64,000 nt of DNA from an uncultured Desulfuromonas sp. (GCF_963678835.1 NZ_OY787469.1:1798001-1862000), one strand, 5' to 3'; positions 17,486 through 25,949 are shown, numbered from the stretch's first letter. Made by a program: numbers and translations. The notes: generated from the letters alone by a model not told the origin.

Positions 17486-18260
17486 TATCGATCCTGTTGC
17501 TATTCAGATCGGGCCATTGGCCGTGCGCTGGTATGGTCTGATGTATTTGGCTGGTTTTATCTGTGCTTATGCGATGATTTGCCGTTTGACAAGGCCGCAT
17601 AATCGCCTGCGTCTGTCGTCAGATACGGTGGCAGATCTGCTGTTTGCCTGTGTTCTCGGTGTGGTTCTCGGCGGTCGCCTTGGCTACGTGTTATTTTACA
17701 ACGCATCTTTTTACCTGCAGCACCCGACGAAGATCCTCTCGTTGTGGGAAGGGGGGATGAGTTTTCACGGCGGGTTGCTCGGGGTGGTCGTTGCGGCTTT
17801 GTGGTTTTGCCGCAAGCGTCAGCTTCCGGTGGCCTTGGTGGCCGATATTCTGGTGATCTCTTCCTGTTTCGGCTTATTCTTTGGCCGTCTGGGTAATTTT
17901 ATTAATGGTGAACTGTGGGGCCGGGTCAGCTCTGTTCCCTGGGCCATGGTGTTTCCCGGGGCCGGTCCTCTGGCGCGTCATCCCAGTCAGCTTTATGAGG
18001 CCGTTCTTGAGGGCCCTATCTTGCTGCTGATTCTGCTGGCTGTTTACCGGGCGAACAAGGCGCCCGGAACGACGTTTTTTGCCTTTGTCAGCGGTTATGC
18101 CGGATTTCGTTTTGTGGTGGAGTTTTTTCGCCAACCGGATGCCCACCTTGGTGCCGTGTTTGCTGGAATGAGTATGGGACAATTGCTGTCACTGCCGATG
18201 ATGATGATCGGGGTGGCTGGGATTGTCTGGCTCAATACAAGGAGGCCCTGTGAGCGCTGA
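17469..18260 (+). CDS. lgt: Prolipoprotein diacylglyceryl transferase
   Basis: 263 residues with about seven membrane segments. The family signature is 'GRLGNFINGELWGR' (about 139-152), and 'RWYGLMYLAGF' and 'MSFHGGLLG' contain the conserved His and Gly residues. 'HPSQLYEAVLEG' is also typical. It transfers diacylglycerol from phosphatidylglycerol to lipobox cysteines in the inner membrane. Clients in this window include the TPR lipoprotein at 56.3 kb and probably the glucosaminidase at 6.1 kb. It overlaps both neighbours. Confidence 0.96.
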   Translation: MMTYPDIDPVAIQIGPLAVRWYGLMYLAGFICAYAMICRLTRPHNRLRLSSDTVADLLFACVLGVVLGGRLGYVLFYNASFYLQHPTKILSLWEGGMSFHGGLLGVVVAALWFCRKRQLPVALVADILVISSCFGLFFGRLGNFINGELWGRVSSVPWAMVFPGAGPLARHPSQLYEAVLEGPILLLILLAVYRANKAPGTTFFAFVSGYAGFRFVVEFFRQPDAHLGAVFAGMSMGQLLSLPMMMIGVAGIVWLNTRRPCER

Positions 18261-18867
18261 GTGTCGAGTGGTGGTCTTTGATTGTGATGGTGTGATGTTT
18301 GACAGCCGTCAGGCCAATCTGGCTTATTACAATGTGATTCTGCGTCACTTTGGCGAGCCGGAGGTGGATAAGGAACAGAAGGAACGCGCCCATTTGTGCC
18401 ATACCGGATCAAGTCCCCAGGTTTTTGCCGGGTTGCTTGGTGAAGAGCGTTTGCAGGAGGCTCTGATTGTGGCGGCACAGGTGGATTACGACCAGTTTAT
18501 TCCGCAACTGACGGTTGAGCCTGGATTGCGCGAGGTGTTAGCCGCGCTCGCTCAGACGGTTCCGCTGGCTATCGCGACCAACCGGGGCAGCAGTATGCCG
18601 CGTATTCTTGAGCATTTTGATTTGAGTGGTTATTTTTCTGAAGTGGTAACGCATCAGGATGTGGCGCGACCGAAGCCTTTTCCCGATATGTTACTGGAGG
18701 TGGCTCGGCGGTTGAACGTTGCCGTCCGCCATATGACATTTATCGGTGATTCAGAGTTGGATCAGGCCGCAGCCCAACGTGCCGGATGTCATTTTATTGC
18801 TTATCAGTGGGAGGGTGGTCAGCGCATGGATCATCACCAGCAGTTGCCGCAGTTGATTGGCCGTTAA
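18250..18867 (+). CDS. HAD-family phosphatase, phosphoglycolate phosphatase-like
   Basis: 205 residues from a GTG at 18250 with a perfect AGGAGG site; the first 11 bases overlap the end of lgt. The HAD motifs are in order: 'FDCDGVMFDS' (nucleophile Asp), 'IATNRGSS', 'KPFPDMLLE' (Lys) and 'FIGDSELDQAAAQRAG' (acidic pair). This is the Gph/PGP subfamily layout with a helical cap at about 18-85. The substrate is not known. The last 74 bases overlap, tail to tail, the RsbW-like gene on the other strand. Confidence 0.85.
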   Translation: MSAECRVVVFDCDGVMFDSRQANLAYYNVILRHFGEPEVDKEQKERAHLCHTGSSPQVFAGLLGEERLQEALIVAAQVDYDQFIPQLTVEPGLREVLAALAQTVPLAIATNRGSSMPRILEHFDLSGYFSEVVTHQDVARPKPFPDMLLEVARRLNVAVRHMTFIGDSELDQAAAQRAGCHFIAYQWEGGQRMDHHQQLPQLIGR

Positions 18868-19282
18868 GCGATTTATTCATCTCCAGAACATGGCCGTTGC
18901 AGCACTGGTTGTAGGTGACTGTATCCATTAGCGCATGGATAAGAAAAATCCCTCGGCCATGCTCGTCTTCCGGCGCGGCTTCAATTTGTTTGATCTCACT
19001 GATATCAAACCCCTGTCCCTGGTCGTAGACTTTGATGCACAGATTGTTCTTTGACAGGGAAATACTGATATGCACATCCTTGTTCGGGTCATTTTGGTTG
19101 GCATGTTTGATGGCGTTCGCCATCGCTTCCGTCAGGACCAGGTTGATGTGATAGGCAAGCTCTTCGCGATTATCGTTGAATTTTTTCAACGTGTAGGCAA
19201 CGTCTTCGCCGATTTTGCCGATCAGACTGAGGTATTTCGTCTGGTTGGGGACTTTAATGTCCACTTCAAGTTGATTTTCCAT
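18794..19282 (-). CDS. RsbW-like anti-sigma factor / HATPase protein kinase
   Basis: 162 residues from the ATG at 19282, which has a GAGGAGAG site; the longer frame upstream has none. It is a GHKL ATPase of the RsbW/SpoIIAB type: N-box 'LVLTEAMANAIKHAN', G1 'VYDQGQGFD' and G2 'HGRGIFLIHALMD'. In this family the kinase phosphorylates a STAS antagonist and otherwise sequesters a target such as a sigma factor. It is the last gene of the operon with STAS and the transporter/PP2C fusion, so it is the expected kinase of this switch. About 25 C-terminal residues, rich in Ala, Asp and Pro, are encoded opposite the HAD gene and look unstructured. Confidence 0.88.
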   Translation of the reverse strand: MENQLEVDIKVPNQTKYLSLIGKIGEDVAYTLKKFNDNREELAYHINLVLTEAMANAIKHANQNDPNKDVHISISLSKNNLCIKVYDQGQGFDISEIKQIEAAPEDEHGRGIFLIHALMDTVTYNQCCNGHVLEMNKSLNGQSTAATAGDDPCADHPPTDKQ

Positions 19283-19314
19283 AATGTGCTCTCCTCGCGA
19301 AACCCTTGTTGCGG

Positions 19315-19383
19315 GGGGCTGAAAAGTTCCGTCCAGGCTCTTCTCAACCTCACAAGTCGAAAATACAATTTCCGTCTTGCTTA
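19315..19383 (-). repeat. Dispersed intergenic repeat, copy 1
   Basis: Read on the minus strand, this stretch aligns with 23580-23650 on the plus strand. Shared landmarks, in order, are AAGCxAGACGGAAAT, ATTTT, TTG, TTGAxAAG and ACTTTTCA or CCTTTTTCA. It lies between the STAS and RsbW-like genes. It is probably a REP/MITE-like noncoding repeat. Confidence 0.5.
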
Positions 19384-19422
19384 CCGAATCACTAACGACC
19401 ACGCGTTAGTGATTCGGTAAGC
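19379..19422. repeat. 19-bp perfect inverted repeat between STAS and RsbW-like genes
   Basis: Arms 19379-19397 and 19404-19422 are exact inverted copies around a 6-base loop. No T tract follows on the minus strand, so it is not a clear terminator. It may lower expression of the downstream RsbW-like gene relative to STAS, stabilise the upstream mRNA, or be part of the adjacent repeat. Confidence 0.7.
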
Positions 19423-19458
19423 CCTCTATGGGCTCTACAGGCTGATTTTAACAGCCTT

Positions 19459-19794
19459 CTAAAAGCTGGCCAGAGCTTCTTCCGTTCCCGGAAAAATTTC
19501 AAAAACACGATGCAGTCTTGTCAGTTCAAACATTGATTTGACCTGCGACTGCAAGCCACACAGTTTCAGCCCTCCTTCACGGGAGCTGGCGTTTTTAAAG
19601 CCGGAAACAAGAGCACCCAGGCCGGATGAGTCGATAAAACGAACCGGGGAGAGGTCAATGACGATATTGACTTTTCCGTCTTCAAACAGGTTGAGCAGCT
19701 GGGTTTTCAATTCGCTGCTGTTATGCGCATCGAGACGCTCTTCCTTGAGGGTGAGTGTAACGATGTGGTCATGTTCTTCAATAGCAACATTCAT
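19459..19794 (-). CDS. STAS-domain anti-sigma factor antagonist
   Basis: 111 residues, a single STAS domain of the SpoIIAA/RsbV type. The phosphorylation site is in 'VRFIDSSGLGALVSGFKNAS' (Asp-Ser-Ser-Gly). 'LTLKEERLDAHNSSELK' and 'LCGLQSQVKSMFELTRLHRV' are the standard flanks. In partner switching it is phosphorylated by the RsbW-type kinase (next gene) and dephosphorylated by a PP2C phosphatase (previous gene). All three are in one operon here. It starts 19 bases after the phosphatase fusion gene. Confidence 0.93.
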   Translation of the reverse strand: MNVAIEEHDHIVTLTLKEERLDAHNSSELKTQLLNLFEDGKVNIVIDLSPVRFIDSSGLGALVSGFKNASSREGGLKLCGLQSQVKSMFELTRLHRVFEIFPGTEEALASF

Positions 19795-19813
19795 CTGGTT
19801 TTCTCCTGTTGTC

Positions 19814-22800
19814 CTAAGAATTGATTTTCAAAACAATCATCGTGACATCATCATTAAAGTGGCGCCGCCCCTGAAACATGCGTGCCTCATCCATGGTGTT
19901 GTCAATAATTTCTTGCGCACTCAAAGCATTGTTTTCTTGAATCGAGGATTTAAGCCGCTCCATACCGTACATCTGCTGGGAACTGTTTTCTGCTTCAATA
20001 ATACCATCCGTATAGAGCACAAGGATATCCCCCTCCTGGAAATAAGCGTGCTTTTCCTCAAACTCCATATCCGTTGTGATACCCAGAATCATTCCTTCTG
20101 CATCAAGTTCCTCAAAAGTGCCAGTCGCTCGATGCAGCAGTAATGGTGGATTATGGCCGGCATTGGCAAAGGCGATTCGGCCACGAACCGGGTCATACTG
20201 AAGATAGAACATGGTGATGAAAAGTTCGGCGTTGGTCAAGTCCTCATACATGAAGCGGTTGAGGACGTGCAGTACATCCGGCGGTGTACTTAATTGCCTG
20301 GCCTGGGCTTGGATGAAGGTGCGTACTTCGGCCATAAGCAGGGCCGCACCAATATTGTGCCCGGAAACATCGGCAATGATGACATCAAGGAGTTGCTCTT
20401 TTTTGATGAAGTCAAAGTAGTCGCCACCAATCTGTTTCGCCGGCACGCAAATCCCGGCGATGTCCATATCGGCGCACTCCGGCATAGTGTCCGGCAGTAA
20501 GCTGAGTTGAATAGCTTCGGCGATTTTTAATTCTTTCTCCTGCTCGCTTACCTCGATCAGTTGGCTGGTCTGCCGGGCATTGCGCCAGGCGATACCAATC
20601 TGGGCGGCGAGATTTTTGTACAGCTCGATGAATTCATCGGTGTAGATGCCTTTGGCATACCGGGAATAGGATGATAAAACGCCGATGGGTTGTCCTTCAA
20701 TAGTAATCGGGGCATGAGCGAACGATTTGATCCCTTCACGGCGGATGATCTCCATGGAGGTTGGTTTGTCGGAACAGTCGGAATCGTTGGCCAGCACAAC
20801 CCGGTTATTGATGTAAGTGGTGCCAATACATGTCTCTTCGTTGATCTCACGATCGGCGTGAGACAGAAATTCTGTATCGATCCCTTTGAAACAGCGGACT
20901 TTGAGCAGGTTGCTCTCCTCATCGTACAGACGGATTGCACACAGGTCGAAGCGGAACTGATGGTAGAGAAGTTCAAGAATATTGTCGAAAATGGTGTCAA
21001 GGTCCGCACCACTGGCGATCATATTGGCCGCTTCATACAAAACCGTCAGTTGTTCACGGCTGGCATCACGGCTGAGACTGACGGTTCCGAAGATATTAAA
21101 CACATCTTCCATTTTGCTGCCGCGTGCCGACAGATAGTTTTCAATGATGATGCGTGCAGCAGCCGTACCAACAGACCCGGCCAGGGTTTTTTCAGTAAAC
21201 CGTTTCAGGTTGGGGATCTCATACTCAGACAGGCTGCCCTTTTCATCAATTTCACGGTCGCCGAGGTAGTTGGAAATTGCCATGTTGGCGTGTTTTTCAC
21301 CGATGAATTTGGTCATCAAGTCGACAAATTCCATAATCGTCGGTGCCTTGCTGATCCGAGTGCGTTTTTGCGGAATATCGCGCCAGGTGGATACCCGGAC
21401 AAAGCGCAGTGCCTGAGTCGCTTCGACGGAGGAAGGGATGGTCAGTATCGAAACACCGAGAAACAGGCCGATATTGAAAAACAGCGTCCAAAACAGGGCA
21501 TGTGACCAGACATCGAGGGTATCAAGATAAAATAATGCGGTCGGGCGTAACCATTCCAGACCGAGGGGGCCGTGAAGCAGGATGTCGTGTGATAGCCAGC
21601 CCGCATCGACAAAGGTTGGTACCAGCAGCGTATAAAACCAGACGATAAAACCACTGAGCAGGCCGGCTGCCGCACCGCGTTGTGTGGCCCGTTCCCAGTA
21701 AATGCCACCCAGAAGGGCCGGGGCAAACTGGGTGGCAGCCATGAATGATATCAGGCCGATATTGACCAGGGCTTCGGTTTCGCCAAGGGTACGATAGTAA
21801 AAGTAACCGAGAAAGATAACTGAAACGATGGCGATCCGTTTAATGGTGAGCAGCAGTCCGGAGATGTCCGCAGTTTTCAGGTTGAAGCGCAGAATGATCG
21901 GCATGATCAGGTTGTTGAGAATCATGGTTGCCGAGGCCACCGACTCCAGCATCACCATCCCTCCGGCTGCAGAAAAACCGCCGATAAAAACAAAGATGGC
22001 CAGCAATTGCTGATGCTCAAGCAGCGGCAGACTTAATACATAATAGTCGGCCATGGTGGTGTCGCCGCTGAAGGTGATAATCCCGGCAATGGCAATGGGC
22101 AGCACAAACAGATTGAGAAGAAACATATAGGCCGGGAACGCCCACATGGCTTTGCGAATATGTTCATGATCCGAGTTTTCAATGACCATGGCATGAAACT
22201 GGCGGGGCAGAAACATCACCGCCATCATGGACAACACGGTCATGGAAAACCAGCGACCACTGCTGTTGTGCTCTCCTGAGATCAGCAATAGGTCCGATTT
22301 TTCGGGAAAGGTGGTCAGGAAGCGACTGAAAAGGTCGCCAAAGCCGTCGAACAGGCCGTAGGTGACAAATAGACCGACCGCGAGAAACGCCGACAGTTTG
22401 ATGATCGATTCCAGGGCAACTGCTGCCATCAGGCCTTCATGGCGCTCGGTACTGTTGAGGCGCATGGCGCCGAACAGAATACAGAATGCCGCCAGAAACA
22501 GGGCGGCAAGAAAAGCGGTATCCAAGTGTAGATTGGGATATTGTAGCGCAAATGCCGTGGTTAAATTGCTGTCAGAACCGCACAGCATGTTGAACGTTTG
22601 CGAAATCGCTTTGAGCTGTAGGGCGATGTAAGGCACGATGCCGAGGACGGCGAAAATGGTGACAATGCCGCCGAGATAGGTTGATTTGCCATAGCGGCTG
22701 GCAATGAAGTCGGCGATACTGACAATGTTTTGCTCTTTGGTGATCAGAATAATTTTTCGCAGCAGAAACCACCAGGTAAAACAGATTAGTGTCGGGCCGA

Positions 22801-23020
22801 GATAGATGGTCAGAAAGTCAAGGCCACTGGTGGCGGCACGGCCGACGCTGCCATAATAGGTCCATGAGGTGCAGTACACAGCCAGCGACAGCGAATAGAC
22901 GCTCGCATTGGTGACGAAACTTTTTCCCCGACGGCGCAGGTTGTCGGCCATAAAGGCAACGACAAAAAGCAATAGAAAGTAGGCTAGGGTGATGGCTCCG
23001 AGAAACTGGACAGACATCAT
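19814..23020 (-). CDS. SLC5 symporter-like / STAC / GAF / SpoIIE-type PP2C phosphatase fusion
   Basis: A 1068-residue fusion. Residues 1 to about 530 form a sodium/solute symporter (SSS, SLC5) domain with about 13 membrane segments, including 'SIADFIASRYGKSTYLGG' and 'GIVPYIALQLKAIS'. About 562-634 match the STAC domain that joins SLC5 modules to kinases in CbrA-type proteins ('LAGSVGTAAARIIIENYLS'). About 658-815 are a GAF domain. About 829-1068 are a SpoIIE/RsbU PP2C phosphatase with metal-binding 'GGDYFD' (865-870), 'ADVSGH' (883-888), 'YTDGIIE' (1003-1009) and 'NDDVTM' (1056-1061), all intact. I infer that transport or binding of a solute, plus a GAF signal, sets dephosphorylation of the STAS protein encoded next. 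The start overlaps the small membrane gene by ATGA. Confidence 0.92.
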   Translation of the reverse strand: MMSVQFLGAITLAYFLLLFVVAFMADNLRRRGKSFVTNASVYSLSLAVYCTSWTYYGSVGRAATSGLDFLTIYLGPTLICFTWWFLLRKIILITKEQNIVSIADFIASRYGKSTYLGGIVTIFAVLGIVPYIALQLKAISQTFNMLCGSDSNLTTAFALQYPNLHLDTAFLAALFLAAFCILFGAMRLNSTERHEGLMAAVALESIIKLSAFLAVGLFVTYGLFDGFGDLFSRFLTTFPEKSDLLLISGEHNSSGRWFSMTVLSMMAVMFLPRQFHAMVIENSDHEHIRKAMWAFPAYMFLLNLFVLPIAIAGIITFSGDTTMADYYVLSLPLLEHQQLLAIFVFIGGFSAAGGMVMLESVASATMILNNLIMPIILRFNLKTADISGLLLTIKRIAIVSVIFLGYFYYRTLGETEALVNIGLISFMAATQFAPALLGGIYWERATQRGAAAGLLSGFIVWFYTLLVPTFVDAGWLSHDILLHGPLGLEWLRPTALFYLDTLDVWSHALFWTLFFNIGLFLGVSILTIPSSVEATQALRFVRVSTWRDIPQKRTRISKAPTIMEFVDLMTKFIGEKHANMAISNYLGDREIDEKGSLSEYEIPNLKRFTEKTLAGSVGTAAARIIIENYLSARGSKMEDVFNIFGTVSLSRDASREQLTVLYEAANMIASGADLDTIFDNILELLYHQFRFDLCAIRLYDEESNLLKVRCFKGIDTEFLSHADREINEETCIGTTYINNRVVLANDSDCSDKPTSMEIIRREGIKSFAHAPITIEGQPIGVLSSYSRYAKGIYTDEFIELYKNLAAQIGIAWRNARQTSQLIEVSEQEKELKIAEAIQLSLLPDTMPECADMDIAGICVPAKQIGGDYFDFIKKEQLLDVIIADVSGHNIGAALLMAEVRTFIQAQARQLSTPPDVLHVLNRFMYEDLTNAELFITMFYLQYDPVRGRIAFANAGHNPPLLLHRATGTFEELDAEGMILGITTDMEFEEKHAYFQEGDILVLYTDGIIEAENSSQQMYGMERLKSSIQENNALSAQEIIDNTMDEARMFQGRRHFNDDVTMIVLKINS

Positions 23021-23268
23021 TCAAGCTCCCGGTCTGGTGTTACATCACGTTTTGGCAGCGTGCGTTCTTCAAGCGAGGCACTGAACAGGTAAATAACACC
23101 GATGGACAGAGGCCAGCCGACCATCAGGTAAAAGATCAACAGCGGGATACCGAGCAGGGTGTCAAGGCGGTTGAACACCTGCATAAAGGGGAAGTTGAGC
23201 ATAATGACACCCAGGCAGAAGAAGATGAGCCATACCTGACGTTGATGCGTTGTCGAATGTTTGGACAT
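23017..23268 (-). CDS. Small membrane protein, probable subunit of the symporter-like fusion
   Basis: 83 residues with two predicted membrane helices (about 12-29 and 42-62: 'LIFFCLGVIMLNFPFM' and 'IPLLIFYLMVGWPLSIGVIYL') and a charged C-terminus. Size and topology resemble the short DUF485/DUF3311/DUF4212-type partners encoded just before SSS transporters. It has an AAGGGGA ribosome site and overlaps the fusion gene by 4 bases, so the two are almost surely translated together. A promoter lies about 40 bases upstream. The exact family name is uncertain. Confidence 0.75.
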   Translation of the reverse strand: MSKHSTTHQRQVWLIFFCLGVIMLNFPFMQVFNRLDTLLGIPLLIFYLMVGWPLSIGVIYLFSASLEERTLPKRDVTPDRELE

Positions 23269-23291
23269 GTTTTCCCCTTCCCGTTGCGATG

Positions 23292-23333
23292 ATCCTATAG
23301 GCTAAGTATAGGATACATTCAGCACACTGTCGA
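23292..23333 (-). promoter_or_regulatory. Promoter with operator-like palindrome for the transporter/PP2C operon
   Basis: On the minus strand TCGACA (23333-23328), a 17-base spacer and TATACT (23310-23305) make a good sigma-70 promoter. An inverted repeat, ATCCTATA (23292-23299) and TATAGGAT (23307-23314), overlaps the -10 box. That is where a repressor site would be expected. Transcription would start near 23298, about 30 bases before the first gene. Confidence 0.55.
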
Positions 23334-23684
23334 TCACCTCTGGATATTTAAGTGGTGAAAACTGTTCAAATTTTTGTTTGATACGGTTTTTGTGAAAAAC
23401 GGTCCGAGCGTTTTTTCCGGGAGTTTTTTGAACCTCTTTTTTTAAAACCTCACAAAATCGCCGAGTTGACAACGACCCCGATTGTCCGGCCGCCTCTCTA
23501 ACAGGTGGTTGAAAAACAGCCTGTGGAGCCCATGGACGGGCGACCAAAATCAAGGACAGGTTTTCAAGCCCTTGATTTTGGAAGCGAGACGGAAATCGCA
23601 TTTTTGGTTTGCTTCATTGAAAAGGCCCCGGATGGGCCTTTTTCAACATCCTGCTAAGAGGGCATGACCCATTCTGAAAACGCT
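23334..23684. other. Intergenic stretch holding the dispersed repeat
   Basis: No gene is supported here. It holds a 12-base inverted repeat (CCAAAATCAAGG / CCTTGATTTTGG, near 23548-23585), the repeat copy described separately at 23580-23660, and AT-rich DNA upstream of the promoter. A 99-codon minus-strand frame in it has no ribosome site and covers the repeat, so I do not call it a gene. Confidence 0.5.
23580..23660 (+). repeat. Dispersed intergenic repeat, copy 2 (best preserved)
   Basis: The right end contains TTGAAAAGGCCC-CGGAT-GGGCCTTTTTCAA, which can fold into a hairpin. It is followed by CATCCTGCTAAGAGG. It aligns with copy 1 over about 65 bases and with copy 3 (36718-36760) over about 42 bases. 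It lies just past the stop of the GGDEF gene on the opposite strand. Confidence 0.6.
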
Positions 23685-25949
23685 TCAAACGACAGGGCTT
23701 TCCCCCTTCTCCTGAGAGGATACGGCGAAACGGTAGCTATTTTTACCGCCGCTTTTAACGGTGTACATGGCACTGTCCGCCTGTTTTATCAGTGTTTTTG
23801 ACGTGTGGCCATGCGTTGGGTAGAGCGCAATGCCGACACTGGCCTGAACCTGCAGGGGATAGCCATGGAACTCCATGGGGCTGCTGACGGTTTCGATAAC
23901 TTTGCAGGCAATGTTTTCAACATTCTCAACAGACTTGATTTCCGTCAGCAGCAGCAGGAATTCATCGCCACCGATTCGGGCGACGGTGTCGGATTTTCGG
24001 ACGCAGTTGAGCAGGTGGTTGGCCACGGTCTGTAAAACAAAATCACCGGCATCATGACCGTGCCGGTCATTGATGGACTTAAAACCGTCGAGGTCAAAAA
24101 ACATCACCGCGAATTGTTCATGTTTACGGTGAGCGGTCTCCAGGGCAACATTGATCCGGTCCCGCACGAGACGCAGGCTGGGCAGACCGGTTAAGGCATC
24201 ATGATTGGCCAGGTGGCGGATGCGTGCTTCCGCTTTTTTTTGCTCGGATATGTCCGTATGGGTGCCGAACATTCGCAACGGAGCTCCGTCATCAGTCCAG
24301 ACGGACACTTTGCCGCGATCAAGAATCCACACCCAGTGGCCGTTTTTGTGCTTTAGGCGAATTTCACACTGGTAAAAGGGTTCACGTCCTGAAAAATGGC
24401 GCTTCAGGGCGCGGTAAGCTTTTTTCAAGTCCTCTGGATGGCAGAACTTTTCCCAGGTTTTGATGGACGCCGGAGTCAGCTCATCCAGTTGATAGCCGAT
24501 ATTTTCCGCCCAGCGGCGATTGAAGATGGTTTCACCGGTTTGAATATTCCACTCCCAGGTGCCGACGTGCGTCCCTTCAAGGATAAAGGCCAGTCGCTGG
24601 CGTTCTTTACCGAGCGCTTCAACGGCTTTTTTCTGCTGAACGACGCTACCGATCCGGTCAGCGATTTCGTTGACGAGGCAGCGTTCCTCTTGTGTGAACG
24701 GTCCTTCGTCAAATTCGGCAAATTGTTTGGTGTAAAAGACTTCCACCTTTCCCCGTACTTTTCCGTTGGTTTGAATGGTGGAATCCATTTTCCAAGTGCT
24801 TTCTTGGAAATCACTGGTGGTAAAAGTCATCTCATCAAAAACAACCCGTGCTGTCGTGTATTCGGGGTGTTGCCAGGCAGGAGGTAGACACTCAATGGCT
24901 TGAGAGAGAAATTGTTCGACGTCTTTGCCCGTTGATTCTGCCAGCCGCGATAGGCTGTAGAGACAATGCAATGCTTTTACCCGTTCTCCGATATCATTGA
25001 GCAGCATCTCCCGCTCTGCTTCAACCTGTTGACGTTGCTCAATCTCCAGTTCCAGCATGTTTTGATTGCGGTTGCCGCTATGCACCGCAGAAGAGGTTTT
25101 TTGCAGAAGGTAAATGATGAGGACCAGGCAGATGATCAGGGTCAGGCCGAAGAGAAAAACCAGTTCGGGGAGCAGGGTGTGGCTGGTGGTGAGATAGAGT
25201 GCTGTCGGGCGGCTTTGTACCACAAATAGGTGATTGCGAATGGTTAACTCTTTGGCGTATTGCAGCTCTTCTGGCTGGTGTTGCCAATCAGGCGCTTGAT
25301 AAATCCGCGTGTTGTCCATCAGGATACAGGATTTAAAATAGCGTGGTGTGGTGCGTGTTGTGAGGAGGGATTCTACCCAGGTGTTGGTTCGAAAGACCGC
25401 CAGCAAGAATCCTTCGAAGCTGTTTTCGACGGTGATGGGAAGGTAGACCAGAAAACCGATGCCTCCCTGGACCAGTTCAACCGGCATGGACAATGTCGGC
25501 GTCTGTTGATGCTGGGCCTTTTTCAGGGCGGTGCGGCGATTTTTTTCCAAGGACAGGTTGAGGTTGATCGCCTGTTCATTGCCTTGTTGTGGAACCACCC
25601 AGCGGACGGTGAAACTGGAATCAACCCATTCGAGAGCCTGATAACCGGGGTGATCGCTTAAATAACTGTCGGCATTGAGAAAAAATTCCTGGCGTGTCAT
25701 TCCGCCACGCTGTTGCCAACGGTATACGAACCGTTGCAATGAGCGGATGCGATTGTTCAGGTCGAGATCGATCAGATTCAGAACTGTTTCTGCTTCAGCG
25801 GCAATGGCTTGCTGTCGTGCTCGGGCTTCCCGTTTTTCCAACGCCTGCCACAATGAAAAAACCGCCAGACATAACACCAGAGCGATGGCATAAGGGATCC
25901 ATCGTCCTTTGATCGCGTGGGGTTCGCCAAGGGTGGGGGGGCGGCTCAT
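23685..25949 (-). CDS. Membrane CHASE-like / PAS / GGDEF diguanylate cyclase
   Basis: 754 residues from the ATG at 25949 (GAGG site). One membrane helix lies near 19-36 (IPYAIALVLCLAVFSLW) and a second near 265-285 (ELVFLFGLTLIICLVLIIYLL). They bracket a periplasmic sensor of about 230 residues that resembles CHASE. A GAF-like stretch follows (about 335-440). Next come a PAS/PAC domain ('WEWNIQTGETIFNRRW' to 'MFGTHTDISEQKKAEARI') and a GGDEF domain with intact 'ARIGGDEFLLLL' and an RxxD inhibition site (RKSD) five residues upstream. It should make cyclic di-GMP in response to a periplasmic signal. No EAL domain. Confidence 0.9.
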   Translation of the reverse strand: MSRPPTLGEPHAIKGRWIPYAIALVLCLAVFSLWQALEKREARARQQAIAAEAETVLNLIDLDLNNRIRSLQRFVYRWQQRGGMTRQEFFLNADSYLSDHPGYQALEWVDSSFTVRWVVPQQGNEQAINLNLSLEKNRRTALKKAQHQQTPTLSMPVELVQGGIGFLVYLPITVENSFEGFLLAVFRTNTWVESLLTTRTTPRYFKSCILMDNTRIYQAPDWQHQPEELQYAKELTIRNHLFVVQSRPTALYLTTSHTLLPELVFLFGLTLIICLVLIIYLLQKTSSAVHSGNRNQNMLELEIEQRQQVEAEREMLLNDIGERVKALHCLYSLSRLAESTGKDVEQFLSQAIECLPPAWQHPEYTTARVVFDEMTFTTSDFQESTWKMDSTIQTNGKVRGKVEVFYTKQFAEFDEGPFTQEERCLVNEIADRIGSVVQQKKAVEALGKERQRLAFILEGTHVGTWEWNIQTGETIFNRRWAENIGYQLDELTPASIKTWEKFCHPEDLKKAYRALKRHFSGREPFYQCEIRLKHKNGHWVWILDRGKVSVWTDDGAPLRMFGTHTDISEQKKAEARIRHLANHDALTGLPSLRLVRDRINVALETAHRKHEQFAVMFFDLDGFKSINDRHGHDAGDFVLQTVANHLLNCVRKSDTVARIGGDEFLLLLTEIKSVENVENIACKVIETVSSPMEFHGYPLQVQASVGIALYPTHGHTSKTLIKQADSAMYTVKSGGKNSYRFAVSSQEKGESPVV

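Noticed and set aside
20690..21505. 271-codon plus-strand frame
   Set aside because: Lies wholly opposite the well-supported SLC5-STAC-GAF-PP2C gene; no ribosome site or family likeness.
23302..23601. 99-codon minus-strand frame in the gap before the symporter operon
   Set aside because: No ribosome site; covers a dispersed repeat and the operon promoter.
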